Origin: Thermaceae bacterium
GTDB lineage: Bacteria; Deinococcota; Deinococci; Deinococcales; Marinithermaceae
Reading direction: 5' to 3'
Length of the DNA: 47,904 nucleotides
Assembly: GCA_026987375.1 (NCBI GenBank)
Contig: JALSMT010000022.1
Span: 1-47,904, forward strand
In this document: piece after piece, positions 24,690 to 33,393 of the stretch
Layout: each line of letters starts with the position of its first letter
How positions within the stretch are numbered: position 1 is the stretch's first letter
Program-made: the position numbers and the translations under genes
The notes under the pieces: model-generated
Database searches by the model: none
What the model saw: only the letters and a program-made list of their open reading frames with translations
What the model was told of the DNA's origin: nothing

Positions 24690-25880
24690 CTACACCTCCT
24701 CAGGAGTCAGCCCGCCCAATACCTCGATACCCGGCAGGGTGCCATTTTCTAGGAACTCTAAGCTGGCGCCGCCGCCGGTAGAGACGTGGCTGAATTTGTC
24801 GGCAAAGCCTAAACGGTTTACCGCGGCTACAGAGTCTCCGCCGCCGACTACGCTATAGGCTTCGAGAGAGGCGATTGCCTCGGCGATTGCCAGTGTGCCG
24901 CTATCGAAAGGAGGGGTTTCGAAGACGCCCATCGGACCGTTCCAAAAGACCGTGCGCGCCCCCGATAGGGCGTCGGCAAAGGTAGCACGGGTTTCTGGGC
25001 CGATGTCCAGTCCCATCCAGCCATTTGGTACAGCAAAAGCGGGGAAGACTTCCGTTTTGGCATCGCCGCTAATCTTTTGGGCGGCTACTACGTCGCTAGG
25101 TAGCAGGAGCTTCTTCTGCAAACTCCTCGCTTCTTCAAGAAGAGAAGAGGCAAGTTCAAGCTTGTCGTCTTCTGCCAGACTGTCGCCTACCTGTCCGCCA
25201 ATTGCCTTAATGAAGGTAAAGGCCATGGCGCCGCCTACGGCAATCCCGGAGACTCGTGGCAGTAGACTGCGGATGACGCCTATTTTGTCAGATACCTTAG
25301 CCCCGCCCAAGACGACCCAGAATGGCTGTTTCGGCGAGTGCAGTAGCCTGCCAAGGGCTTTGACTTCTTTTTCCATCAATCTGCCGGCGTAGCTTGGCAG
25401 CAACTTAGCGACGCCGACTACCGAAGCGTGCTCGCGATGTGCGCTGCCAAAGGCGTCTAAAACAAATGCATCGGCGAGGCGCGCGTATCTGGACGACAAC
25501 TGAGGGTCGTTTTTCTTTTCGCCCTTCTCGAAACGGACATTTTCCAGCAGAAGCACGCCGCCGTAATGCGCGGCTTTTACCCGTGCTAAGGTGCTGTCGC
25601 TGGAAGGGAGCCCCTCTACGAACGTAACATCTTCACCTAGGAGACCGCTTAAGACCGGAGCAACCGGGGCGAGGCTGAAGCTTGGGTCGACGCCCTTGGG
25701 CCTGCCAAGGTGGCTCATGAGCACGACTTTAGCGCCGTTTGACAAGAGCTCCTTGATGGTGGGCAGACTGGCGCGAATGCGGGTGTCGTCGGCTACTTTT
25801 CCCGCCGTAAGCGGTACGTTGAAGTCGACCCGGACCAAGACCGTCTTAGCCGCTGCGTTTAGTTGATCTAGTGTGCGCAT
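24690..25880 (-). CDS. pgk: Phosphoglycerate kinase
   Basis: 396 residues, typical bacterial PGK. It transfers phosphate from 1,3-bisphosphoglycerate to ADP. Recognisable are [11 protein letters not shown], the substrate-binding [12 protein letters not shown], the lid segment [32 protein letters not shown], and the nucleotide-binding C-terminal [11 protein letters not shown] and [11 protein letters not shown]. The ATG at 25880 lies 24 nt after the gap stop with AAAGGAAAT upstream. The protein is complete and shows nothing unusual. Confidence 0.97.
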   Translation of the reverse strand: MRTLDQLNAAAKTVLVRVDFNVPLTAGKVADDTRIRASLPTIKELLSNGAKVVLMSHLGRPKGVDPSFSLAPVAPVLSGLLGEDVTFVEGLPSSDSTLARVKAAHYGGVLLLENVRFEKGEKKNDPQLSSRYARLADAFVLDAFGSAHREHASVVGVAKLLPSYAGRLMEKEVKALGRLLHSPKQPFWVVLGGAKVSDKIGVIRSLLPRVSGIAVGGAMAFTFIKAIGGQVGDSLAEDDKLELASSLLEEARSLQKKLLLPSDVVAAQKISGDAKTEVFPAFAVPNGWMGLDIGPETRATFADALSGARTVFWNGPMGVFETPPFDSGTLAIAEAIASLEAYSVVGGGDSVAAVNRLGFADKFSHVSTGGGASLEFLENGTLPGIEVLGGLTPEEV

Positions 25881-25904
25881 TATTTCCTTTAGCGGAAACG
25901 ACGT

Positions 25905-26984
<1,080 letters not shown>

Positions 26985-26999
26985 TTTTGGGCTAAGAGG

Positions 27000-28259
27000 C
27001 TAGCGAATACGTCCGGCGAGAAGGTCGTCTACTTGCTTTTGCGCCTTGTCCAAGGCCGCCTTGGGGGTGGCCTTGCCAAGCACCGCAGCGGTAATGGCCT
27101 GGCCGAGAATATCGAAACGAATCTGCTCCCACTCGGGAATGGCCGGCTCGAAGACTGCGTAATTACCCTGCTCGATTACAACTTTGAAGTCGGGGTTGTC
27201 CATGAGCTTGTCTTGCAAGGCTGGTTCGTCTTGAGCTTTGAGATTAACAGGCACGTATCCGGTGGCGGCGGAGAATAGCGCCTGCGCCTTGGCGGAACTT
27301 ACGAAGTCGAGGAACTCGAGCGCAAGTTTCTGTTTGGCGGCGTCAATATCTTTGAAGACGATCAAATCGGTCCCCTGGACGAGGCCATAGCCAGGTTTGC
27401 CACCGCTTCCCGGCAAAGTCGCAATACCCAGGTCGAACTTGGCAGCCCTTAGATAGTAAGAGTAGCCGGCAGAAGTATCGGTCGAGAAACCGTAAACGCC
27501 CTTGCCGAAGTTCTGGTTGATGTAGCCAGAAGTAATAGCCTTCGCCCAGCCGTCTTTGACGCCGTTGACAAGGGTGGTCAACGCCATGACGGCTTGCGGG
27601 CTGTTTACGACGACTTTGCCGTCGATGACGTACTTGCCGCCCATATTGAAGAACCAATAGGCGAAGGTGGAAGTATCGGGCCGGAACCAGTAAACGGGTT
27701 CGCCGGCCGCTTTGCTGAGCTTCTTGGCTGTAGAAACAAAGTCGTTCAAAGACCTGGGTAGGGCATAGCCGTACTTTTTAAGGAGATCGCGGTTATAGTA
27801 GAGGATTTGTACGGATTTGTTGAAAGGAAGCCCGTATAGTTTACCGTCGAAACGAACGGCGTTTACGAACAGGGGGTTTAGCTCGGCGATGCTAGAAAGC
27901 TTGCCATCGAGCGGTTGCAAGGCGTCGGCTTGCAGATACAGCGCAATATTGTTTTCGAAGGCTTGGGCCATCGCTGGCAGATTGCCGGCTGCGAATGCGG
28001 CTTTGATTTTGGTTGAAAGATCACGGTACCCGCCTTGATTTATTGGCCTGACACACCCTTCATCCGCGTGAGACTTGTTGAAAGCTACCGCCAGATTCTC
28101 CAAAGCCGCGCGCGGCGCTCCCCCCCTAAAACCGTGCCATAAGTCGGCTACTACTGCAGCCTTAGCACACTGCGCCTTGAGGACGTCTGCCGCCTTTTGC
28201 TGCGCGAAGGCGAAAGACAGCAGGACTGCTAGAGCGGAGATCAAAAAGACTTTCTTCAT
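27000..28259 (-). CDS. ABC transporter solute-binding protein (UgpB-like, sugar/glycerol-phosphate type)
   Basis: 419 residues. A signal peptide (MKKVFLISALAVLLSFAFAQ) ends in AFA-Q without a lipobox cysteine, so it should be exported by signal peptidase I. The mature part resembles family 1 binding proteins of the UgpB group (LWHGFRGGAPRAALENLAVAFNKS, GNLPAMAQAFENN, YGLPFNKSVQILYYNRDLL). Ligand could be glycerol 3-phosphate or an oligosaccharide; sequence alone does not decide. It is the last gene after two permease genes, an unusual order since the binding protein is normally first. No ATPase gene is nearby, so a shared MsmK/UgpC-type ATPase elsewhere is expected. Confidence 0.88.
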   Translation of the reverse strand: MKKVFLISALAVLLSFAFAQQKAADVLKAQCAKAAVVADLWHGFRGGAPRAALENLAVAFNKSHADEGCVRPINQGGYRDLSTKIKAAFAAGNLPAMAQAFENNIALYLQADALQPLDGKLSSIAELNPLFVNAVRFDGKLYGLPFNKSVQILYYNRDLLKKYGYALPRSLNDFVSTAKKLSKAAGEPVYWFRPDTSTFAYWFFNMGGKYVIDGKVVVNSPQAVMALTTLVNGVKDGWAKAITSGYINQNFGKGVYGFSTDTSAGYSYYLRAAKFDLGIATLPGSGGKPGYGLVQGTDLIVFKDIDAAKQKLALEFLDFVSSAKAQALFSAATGYVPVNLKAQDEPALQDKLMDNPDFKVVIEQGNYAVFEPAIPEWEQIRFDILGQAITAAVLGKATPKAALDKAQKQVDDLLAGRIR

Positions 28260-28279
28260 AACATCACCTTTCCCCTCAA

Positions 28280-29503
28280 CTACTTGATACCACTTCGAGC
28301 GATACCTTGGATGAAATGTCTCTGCGCGAAAAAGTAGCCTATTATGATAGGCATAATCGCCATCGTTGAAGCCGCCATCAGTTGCCCGTAATCGCTGCCG
28401 GCTTCGCCTATAAAGGCTTGAAGGCCGACTTGGATTGTGCGCATTTCTGGGCTCTGGGTAACGATCAAAGGCCAGAGAAGAGCGTTGTAAGCGCCCAAAA
28501 AAGCAAATATGCCATAGGTGACAAGGCCGGGAACCGCAAGAGGAAAAGCGATGCGCCAGAGCATGCCCCAGTGGCTGGCGCCGTCAATGCGGGCGGCGTC
28601 GAAGAGATCTTGCGGCAAAGACAAGAAGAACTGTCTTAGCAAAAAGATGCCGAATACCGAGGCTAACCAAGGAACGATCAGAGCATAGAATGTATCGAGC
28701 CAACCTAGCTTGGCCAGAAGAATATAGTTTGGAATCAGCAAGACTTCTCCGGGGATCATCATTGTGGCCACGAAGAGCATGAACAATGTGTCTCTACCCG
28801 GAAAGCGAATGCGGGCAAAGGCGAAGGCGGCCATGGTGGCAAAGAGAATGCCCCCTAGGACCTGCAAACCAGCGGTCAAGAATGAGACGAAGAAGTAGCG
28901 CGCAAAAGGAGCGGCGCGCCAGGCGGCGCGGTAGTTATGGAATATGTAGCCGAGCAAGCCGGGCGCTATGTTCACCCATTCTAGGCGCCAATAGTTGCCG
29001 TGGGAGCGAATGGCGTCAGCGGGTAATCGTGGTGATATCTTGCCACATTTTTTCGGCACATATAGGATCACGGGCAGGCTGTTAAAATCTTTTGTACTAG
29101 AGTTCTTAAAGGTAACGTTCCAACCGGTAGAGTCTCTGCTATACGTAATATGGGTGGCATCGCTACGGGGGTCGCTGAAGGCGGCGGGGGGTTTGGGGAT
29201 ACGCGCGCGCGGCTTACCGGCAGTGGGGTCGGAGACGGCAAGGTGGAGCGTTACGCTTGAGCCGCCCTTAAAGCCTCCCCAGAGGTAGTTGCCGCCTTCT
29301 TGGCCCAAGCGGGCGGCGACGAACCAATTGTGAGGTATTGTTCTTTCAGGAAACCAGATAGGCGCGGCTTGCTGAGCTTCTTGGGGACTTTTCATGCTGG
29401 TGGCGATCATCCAGTAGAAGGGGAAGGCCATAACCACAGCGCCTGATGTTAGAACAAAGTATATTAGCGTTCTGCTCAAAAGAGCGCGAATGCTATTGCT
29501 CAT
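28280..29503 (-). CDS. Carbohydrate-type ABC permease (MalG/UgpE-like) with a large periplasmic insertion
   Basis: 407 residues, against about 280 for UgpE or MalG. TM1 and its flank (AFPFYWMIATSMKSPQEA ... FPERTIPHNW) are standard up to residue 60, and the standard sequence resumes at about 189 (NYRAAWRAAPFARYF). Between them lies an extra domain of about 128 residues (28940-29323), rich in beta-forming and Pro/Gly residues, which should face outward. The ATPase-docking EAA loop is present (DAARIDGASHWGMLWRIAF, 302-320). The insertion sits between TM1 and TM2 of the MalG-type subunit, not in the MalF position where a P2 domain is known. It overlaps the upstream permease gene by 11 nt. Confidence 0.88.
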   Translation of the reverse strand: MSNSIRALLSRTLIYFVLTSGAVVMAFPFYWMIATSMKSPQEAQQAAPIWFPERTIPHNWFVAARLGQEGGNYLWGGFKGGSSVTLHLAVSDPTAGKPRARIPKPPAAFSDPRSDATHITYSRDSTGWNVTFKNSSTKDFNSLPVILYVPKKCGKISPRLPADAIRSHGNYWRLEWVNIAPGLLGYIFHNYRAAWRAAPFARYFFVSFLTAGLQVLGGILFATMAAFAFARIRFPGRDTLFMLFVATMMIPGEVLLIPNYILLAKLGWLDTFYALIVPWLASVFGIFLLRQFFLSLPQDLFDAARIDGASHWGMLWRIAFPLAVPGLVTYGIFAFLGAYNALLWPLIVTQSPEMRTIQVGLQAFIGEAGSDYGQLMAASTMAIMPIIIGYFFAQRHFIQGIARSGIK

Positions 29504-30731
29504 AAGTAACCTTCCGCTCGAGCACTTTCCTTTGAATTAGGGTAAGCGTCAAGATAATCAAGAACATCGTCACCGCCAGGGCCGAAGCGTAAGAAAAATC
29601 GGAGTCGCGAAAGCCCTTGTTGTAAAGATACATGGCAATTGTCAGGGTATCGTTCAGAACGCCGCCGGTGGGAGTCATCACGTAGACCTGAGTGAATACT
29701 TGGAAAGAGCCGATCAAACCGATAATGGCGAGGAAAAAGGTAGTAGGAGAGAGCAGCGGCCAAGTCACGAAGCGCTGCTTCTGCCACCAACCGGCGCCAT
29801 CTAGTTCCGCCGCTTCGTAATACTGCTTGGGAATGGACTGCAACCCTGCCAGCAGTATAACTATATTGTATCCCAAGAAATGCCATATGGTCATCAGCAT
29901 TATCGCGCTAAATGCGACGCTCGGACCAGCCCAAAAACCCGTGATATGCAATCCCAGAGGTCTAAGAGCCAGACCAATCACACCGTCGGGGGTATGCAGC
30001 CAGTCGAAACCACTAGTGCCCAGAAGCCAGTTGAGAAAGCCGAACTCGGGGTGATATAGCCACTGCCAGACCGCTGCAGCCGCAGTTAGAGCAGTTATAT
30101 AGGGCAAGAAGTAGGCGGTGCGAAAAAGGCCCAACCACTTTATCTTCTCGTTCAACAAGACGGCTATTAACGTTCCTAGGATGATGCCCGTAGGAACGGT
30201 TATTACTACGTACCAAAAGGTATTGGAAAGGGCGCGCCAAAAAAGCGGGTCGCGCATGAGGATGTGGTAATTCAAAAGCCCGACAAAGCTGCTTTTACCT
30301 ATAAAATTATACTTATCAAACAGGCTTATCCATAAGGCGAAAAAGCTTGGAAATATATTCCATATCAGCATCATCGCCAAGGCGGGCCAGACAAAAAGCC
30401 ATCCCCAAAAGCTAGAGGAAACAGATTCAGGTACGCGGTTTCTGGACGACGCGTAGCTGATGAATACTGCTATAAGCGGTACAACGGCTAGAGAAAATGG
30501 AAGCGAGGAACCAAAGAGCAGGGTGATGGCAAACAGCAATAGGCCCGCGCTATTGAGGGGCGACGGCGGTAGTGCCCTGAAAGAGAAATATCCGACACCT
30601 ACACCCAGCAAACCTAGCAACAAGAACGCAGTGGAGAATTCGCGGCCGACGATAGAAAAGTTGGTCGCCGTCTTGAGCAACAGGTACAGAACTGCTAGTC
30701 CTAGCTGGAGAGGGAATACGTAGCCACGCAC
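29493..30731 (-). CDS. Carbohydrate-type ABC permease (MalF/UgpA-like) with extra N-terminal helices
   Basis: 412 residues from a GTG at 30731. Roughly the first 105 residues add three or four hydrophobic segments before the normal UgpA core, which begins near WGWLFVWPALAMMLIWNIFP. The EAA loop is EAAELDGAGWWQKQRFVTW. Typical UgpA proteins are about 290 residues, so this is enlarged at the N-terminus, as MalF is. The frame is open for 15 more codons to a TTG at 30776, but GTG at 30731 is preferred because a TATATT box ends 7 nt upstream, giving a leaderless start. It begins the three-gene importer operon and is divergent from smpB. Confidence 0.85.
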   Translation of the reverse strand: MRGYVFPLQLGLAVLYLLLKTATNFSIVGREFSTAFLLLGLLGVGVGYFSFRALPPSPLNSAGLLLFAITLLFGSSLPFSLAVVPLIAVFISYASSRNRVPESVSSSFWGWLFVWPALAMMLIWNIFPSFFALWISLFDKYNFIGKSSFVGLLNYHILMRDPLFWRALSNTFWYVVITVPTGIILGTLIAVLLNEKIKWLGLFRTAYFLPYITALTAAAAVWQWLYHPEFGFLNWLLGTSGFDWLHTPDGVIGLALRPLGLHITGFWAGPSVAFSAIMLMTIWHFLGYNIVILLAGLQSIPKQYYEAAELDGAGWWQKQRFVTWPLLSPTTFFLAIIGLIGSFQVFTQVYVMTPTGGVLNDTLTIAMYLYNKGFRDSDFSYASALAVTMFLIILTLTLIQRKVLERKVTYEQ

Positions 30732-30738
30732 AATTGCT

Positions 30739-30744
30739 AATATA
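30739..30744 (-). promoter_or_regulatory. Leaderless -10 box (TATATT) of the ABC importer operon
   Basis: On the minus strand TATATT is followed by 7 nt and the GTG at 30731. No Shine-Dalgarno sequence precedes that codon. If used, this defines the start of the permease at 30731 rather than 30776. Confidence 0.55.
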
Positions 30745-30796
30745 CAATCAACAGAGCGGATCAGATGTCCATTCAATAAAGCTCACGATGCCAGGT

Positions 30797-30802
30797 TAAA
30801 AT
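30797..30802 (+). promoter_or_regulatory. Leaderless -10 box (TAAAAT) of smpB
   Basis: TAAAAT is followed by 6 nt and the GTG start at 30809, with no ribosome binding site. It is arranged like the box before the DUF554 gene. It lies 53 nt from the divergent -10 box of the ABC operon. Confidence 0.6.
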
Positions 30803-30808
30803 GTCAAC

Positions 30809-31237
30809 GTGCTGGAGAACCGCAAGGCTAGACACAACTACGAGATTCTAGAAAAACTAGAAGCCGGCATTGTCCTCAAGGGCACTGAGGTAAAAGCAGT
30901 GCGGGATGGCAAAGTGGACTTTACCGGATCGTTCGCGCGCTTCGACAGAGGCGAGTTGTGGCTGGAAGACTTATACATCGCGCCGTACGAGAAGGGTTCG
31001 TACGCTAATCATGAACCGCGCCGTCGCAGAAAGCTGCTGCTCAACAAGCACGAACTGAAAAAGTTGTTAGGTAAGGTACAACAAAAGGGCTATACCTTGG
31101 TGCCGTTAAAAATGTATTTCAACGAACGCGGCTATGCAAAAATCCTTTTGGCCCTGGCTCGAGGCAAGAGAGACTATCAGAAAAAGGAAGATGAAAAGCA
31201 ACGCGCGGTCGAAAGAGAGCTGGAAAAATGGTACTGA
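30809..31237 (+). CDS. smpB: SsrA-binding protein SmpB
   Basis: 142 residues. SmpB binds tmRNA and delivers it to stalled ribosomes for trans-translation. Family features: NRKARHNYEILEKLEAGIVLKG, the GSFARFDRGELWLEDLYIAPYE beta core, YANHEPRRRRKLLL, and the basic C-terminal tail KRDYQKKEDEKQRAVERELEKW that reaches the decoding centre. It starts with GTG, apparently leaderless. The tmRNA gene itself is not seen nearby. It overlaps the amidase gene by 10 nt and begins a six-gene run to the antiporter. Confidence 0.96.
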   Translation: MLENRKARHNYEILEKLEAGIVLKGTEVKAVRDGKVDFTGSFARFDRGELWLEDLYIAPYEKGSYANHEPRRRRKLLLNKHELKKLLGKVQQKGYTLVPLKMYFNERGYAKILLALARGKRDYQKKEDEKQRAVERELEKWY

Positions 31238-32553
31238 AACGCGCAATTACAACTGCGTTGCTGACGGTACTGTTCACGCTGGCGTTAGCGCAACAGTCAA
31301 AATTGCTGTTAGTCGGCGCCAGCAGCATGCAGGCTGTATATCCTGGTGGTTTGGGAGTATCGTACGCGCCGGCAAAGGGTTTCGCCAGGGCTTTAGGGCT
31401 GGCGTACTGGCAAAAAGAAAGTCGCTTAATACTAGGCCTCGGCCCAAAAAGGATAAGTTACGCAGTCTACGCGGCCCCCAAAACTCTCTCGGATCTCAAG
31501 AAATACGTGCTTTCAAAGACGCCTCCTGCCCTAGTAATTGATGGTCGCACCTTAATACCCGTTCGCTACACCAGCAAGAGCCTGGGAGCCAGCTACGTGG
31601 GAGGCGTGGATTCGCTGAAGGTATTGTTAGCGCCCGCGCGCGTTGTGGCTGTACGGCTATACGTTCTGGAGGGTCGAGACGTTGTCGAAATAACGTTGAA
31701 CAGAGATATAAATGTCTATCCGGCCGGTGGCGGCAGATGGTGGCTTATTAACGCCAAGGCAAGTGAAGGAATGCGCCCCACGGCGGGCTATTACATAAGT
31801 GGAGTGCGATTCGAACCAGGCATGTACGGAACTCTGCTGTCAATAGACGGAGCTGAAAGCTGGCCTGTCATGGTTGCTTACGCGCCCCATAAGGTAAGGT
31901 TCTACATAGGAGAGACTCATGCCGGGCCGCCCAAAAGGAGCCTCATTGTCATAGATCCGGGTCACGGCGGGACAGACAGCGGCGCCATTTACGGGAATAT
32001 CAAGGAGAAGGACTTGGTCTTGAAGATAGCGTTGCAAACGGCTCATGCACTACGTGCGGCCGGATACAAAGTGGCGCTAACTAGAACGTCCGACGATGAT
32101 CCCGGCGAAGAAGCGAGAGCCAGCCTAGCCGAGAAGGCGGACGTTTTTTTGAGCCTGCATATAGCCGGTACTAATTGGGCTGGACCGGGGCCTGCTGTTT
32201 ATACCTCTACGTCGTATTCGTCGCAGATGCCGCTGCTAGTGCAAAGAGCGCGTAAAATGTACGCCAGCGGCGGATACGAAAGCTTTCTAACAAATTACGT
32301 GAAATCCGCAGCCGATGTAAATTCTTTTGCGAAGACAATGATAGAGTCTTTTGCAAAAATAGGCGTCACGGCCCGCCGCGGAGAGAATAGTATTTACCTG
32401 CTAGAGCGGTCGCCAGGCGCGGCTCTGCTGGTAGAGCTGGGTTCGCTGGAGAACAATACCGACAGGATGAGGCTGACGGACAGCGCGCAACAAAGCGCCT
32501 TTGCGCAGGCTTTGGCCAGTGCCGTACGGATATACATGGGAAGTAGGCAATGA
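31228..32553 (+). CDS. N-acetylmuramoyl-L-alanine amidase (Amidase_3)
   Basis: 441 residues. A signal peptide (TALLTVLFTLALAQQ) is followed by a beta-rich N-terminal region resembling the copper-amine-oxidase-like domain seen in other wall amidases (ALVIDGRTLIPVRYTSKSLGA, residues about 95-115), and then an AMIN-like beta domain. The catalytic domain carries the zinc residues: His in VIDPGHGGTDSGA, Glu in NIKEKDLVLKIA, His in FLSLHIAG, and the catalytic Glu in LLVELGSLENNTD. It should cut the amide between muramic acid and the peptide stem during division. It overlaps smpB by 10 nt and the GerMN gene by 4 nt (ATGA). Confidence 0.92.
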   Translation: MVLKRAITTALLTVLFTLALAQQSKLLLVGASSMQAVYPGGLGVSYAPAKGFARALGLAYWQKESRLILGLGPKRISYAVYAAPKTLSDLKKYVLSKTPPALVIDGRTLIPVRYTSKSLGASYVGGVDSLKVLLAPARVVAVRLYVLEGRDVVEITLNRDINVYPAGGGRWWLINAKASEGMRPTAGYYISGVRFEPGMYGTLLSIDGAESWPVMVAYAPHKVRFYIGETHAGPPKRSLIVIDPGHGGTDSGAIYGNIKEKDLVLKIALQTAHALRAAGYKVALTRTSDDDPGEEARASLAEKADVFLSLHIAGTNWAGPGPAVYTSTSYSSQMPLLVQRARKMYASGGYESFLTNYVKSAADVNSFAKTMIESFAKIGVTARRGENSIYLLERSPGAALLVELGSLENNTDRMRLTDSAQQSAFAQALASAVRIYMGSRQ

Positions 32554-33086
32554 GAAAGTATCTTTCGATCGCTAACGTAATAGGGGCCGCAATACTGATT
32601 TTAGGTCTGGTTACTTATATCGCCGTCCGAAATCCTCGAAGTCTGTCGGTGGTCAATTCACCAGGGCGGCAAGTACAAGACGTAGGTCCGCACGAGGTAA
32701 AACTACGACTGTACTTCGCCAAGCCTGACGGCAAGGCGTTCTTGGTTGAGAAACGCCAGGTACTTCTCAATGAAGGTGAGAGCGTTTACCAGAGAGCTCT
32801 CGATGAGCTAGTAAAAGGACCTAAATCTTCGGGTGAGCCCATAGTTCCCGCAGGTGCAAAAACGCCCACGGTATACGTCAGCGGCGACACAGCTTACGTC
32901 GACTTACCAGCGGAGTATCTAAAACTAGGTTATGGAACGACCGGCGAGACGATCCTTATCTACGGCATCGCCAATACCATACTGGACCAGGGTCCTCTTG
33001 AAGAGGTGTGGTTTACGGTAGCGGGCAAACCAGCGGCCACCCTGGGGCACCTATCATTGGAGCAGCCAATACGGAGACGAAAGTGA
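32550..33086 (+). CDS. GerMN-domain membrane-anchored protein
   Basis: 178 residues with one N-terminal transmembrane helix (IANVIGAAILILGLVTYIAV) and an outward domain of the GerMN type: VKLRLYFAKPDGKAFLVEKRQV, the helix VYQRALDELVKGPKS, and DTAYVDLPAEYLKLGYGTTGETILIYGIANTI. GerMN domains occur in spore germination and envelope proteins of many bacteria and are of unclear biochemical function; presence next to an amidase is common and fits a cell-wall role. No sporulation is implied. It overlaps the amidase (ATGA) and the following gene (GTGA) by 4 nt each. Confidence 0.85.
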   Translation: MRKYLSIANVIGAAILILGLVTYIAVRNPRSLSVVNSPGRQVQDVGPHEVKLRLYFAKPDGKAFLVEKRQVLLNEGESVYQRALDELVKGPKSSGEPIVPAGAKTPTVYVSGDTAYVDLPAEYLKLGYGTTGETILIYGIANTILDQGPLEEVWFTVAGKPAATLGHLSLEQPIRRRK

Positions 33087-33388
33087 GTATACAGGAACGG
33101 ATACGACATTCTGGCAAAGCCCTCGAGTGGCGCAATGTTAGGCCATTCCACACAGTGCTGCACACGGTAGATGAGATGGGAGTGCTCGCCAGGGAAGCAC
33201 TATTTACGGACTCTTACAAAAAAGGAGACGGCAAAATGCGAGGCGCGGTGATAGAACTCGCTATTCTCTTGTACAAGCCGGACAGCCGCTTAGGCGCAGA
33301 ATTAGAGGCTGAAACAAAGCGCAAAATCAGCCGAAATGAAGAGCGCTTCATTGTTGAGAAATATCGTAGCCCTAAAAAGGCGCCTTAA
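33083..33388 (+). CDS. MazG-like all-alpha NTP pyrophosphohydrolase homologue, probably inactive
   Basis: 101 residues from a GTG at 33083 that overlaps the GerMN stop; a longer open frame upstream covers GerMN sequence and is not credible. I recognise a weak MazG-like pattern: LHTVDEMGVLAREALF resembles the first catalytic helix (canonical EEVGELAEAL), and VIELAILLYKPDSRLGAELEAETKRKISRNEERF resembles the second half (canonical EELADVL ... DLE.AV..K...N..R). The third Glu of ExxE and the Asp of ExxD are replaced by Val and Ile, so metal binding should be lost. If it is not MazG-like, the gene is unassigned. It lies 5 nt before smc. Confidence 0.5.
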   Translation: MSIQERIRHSGKALEWRNVRPFHTVLHTVDEMGVLAREALFTDSYKKGDGKMRGAVIELAILLYKPDSRLGAELEAETKRKISRNEERFIVEKYRSPKKAP

Positions 33389-33393
33389 AGAAA

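Noticed and set aside
33008-33082. Longer start for the MazG-like gene
   Set aside because: The extra 25 codons overlap the GerMN gene in another frame and look unlike protein; the GTG overlapping the stop is a normal coupled start.
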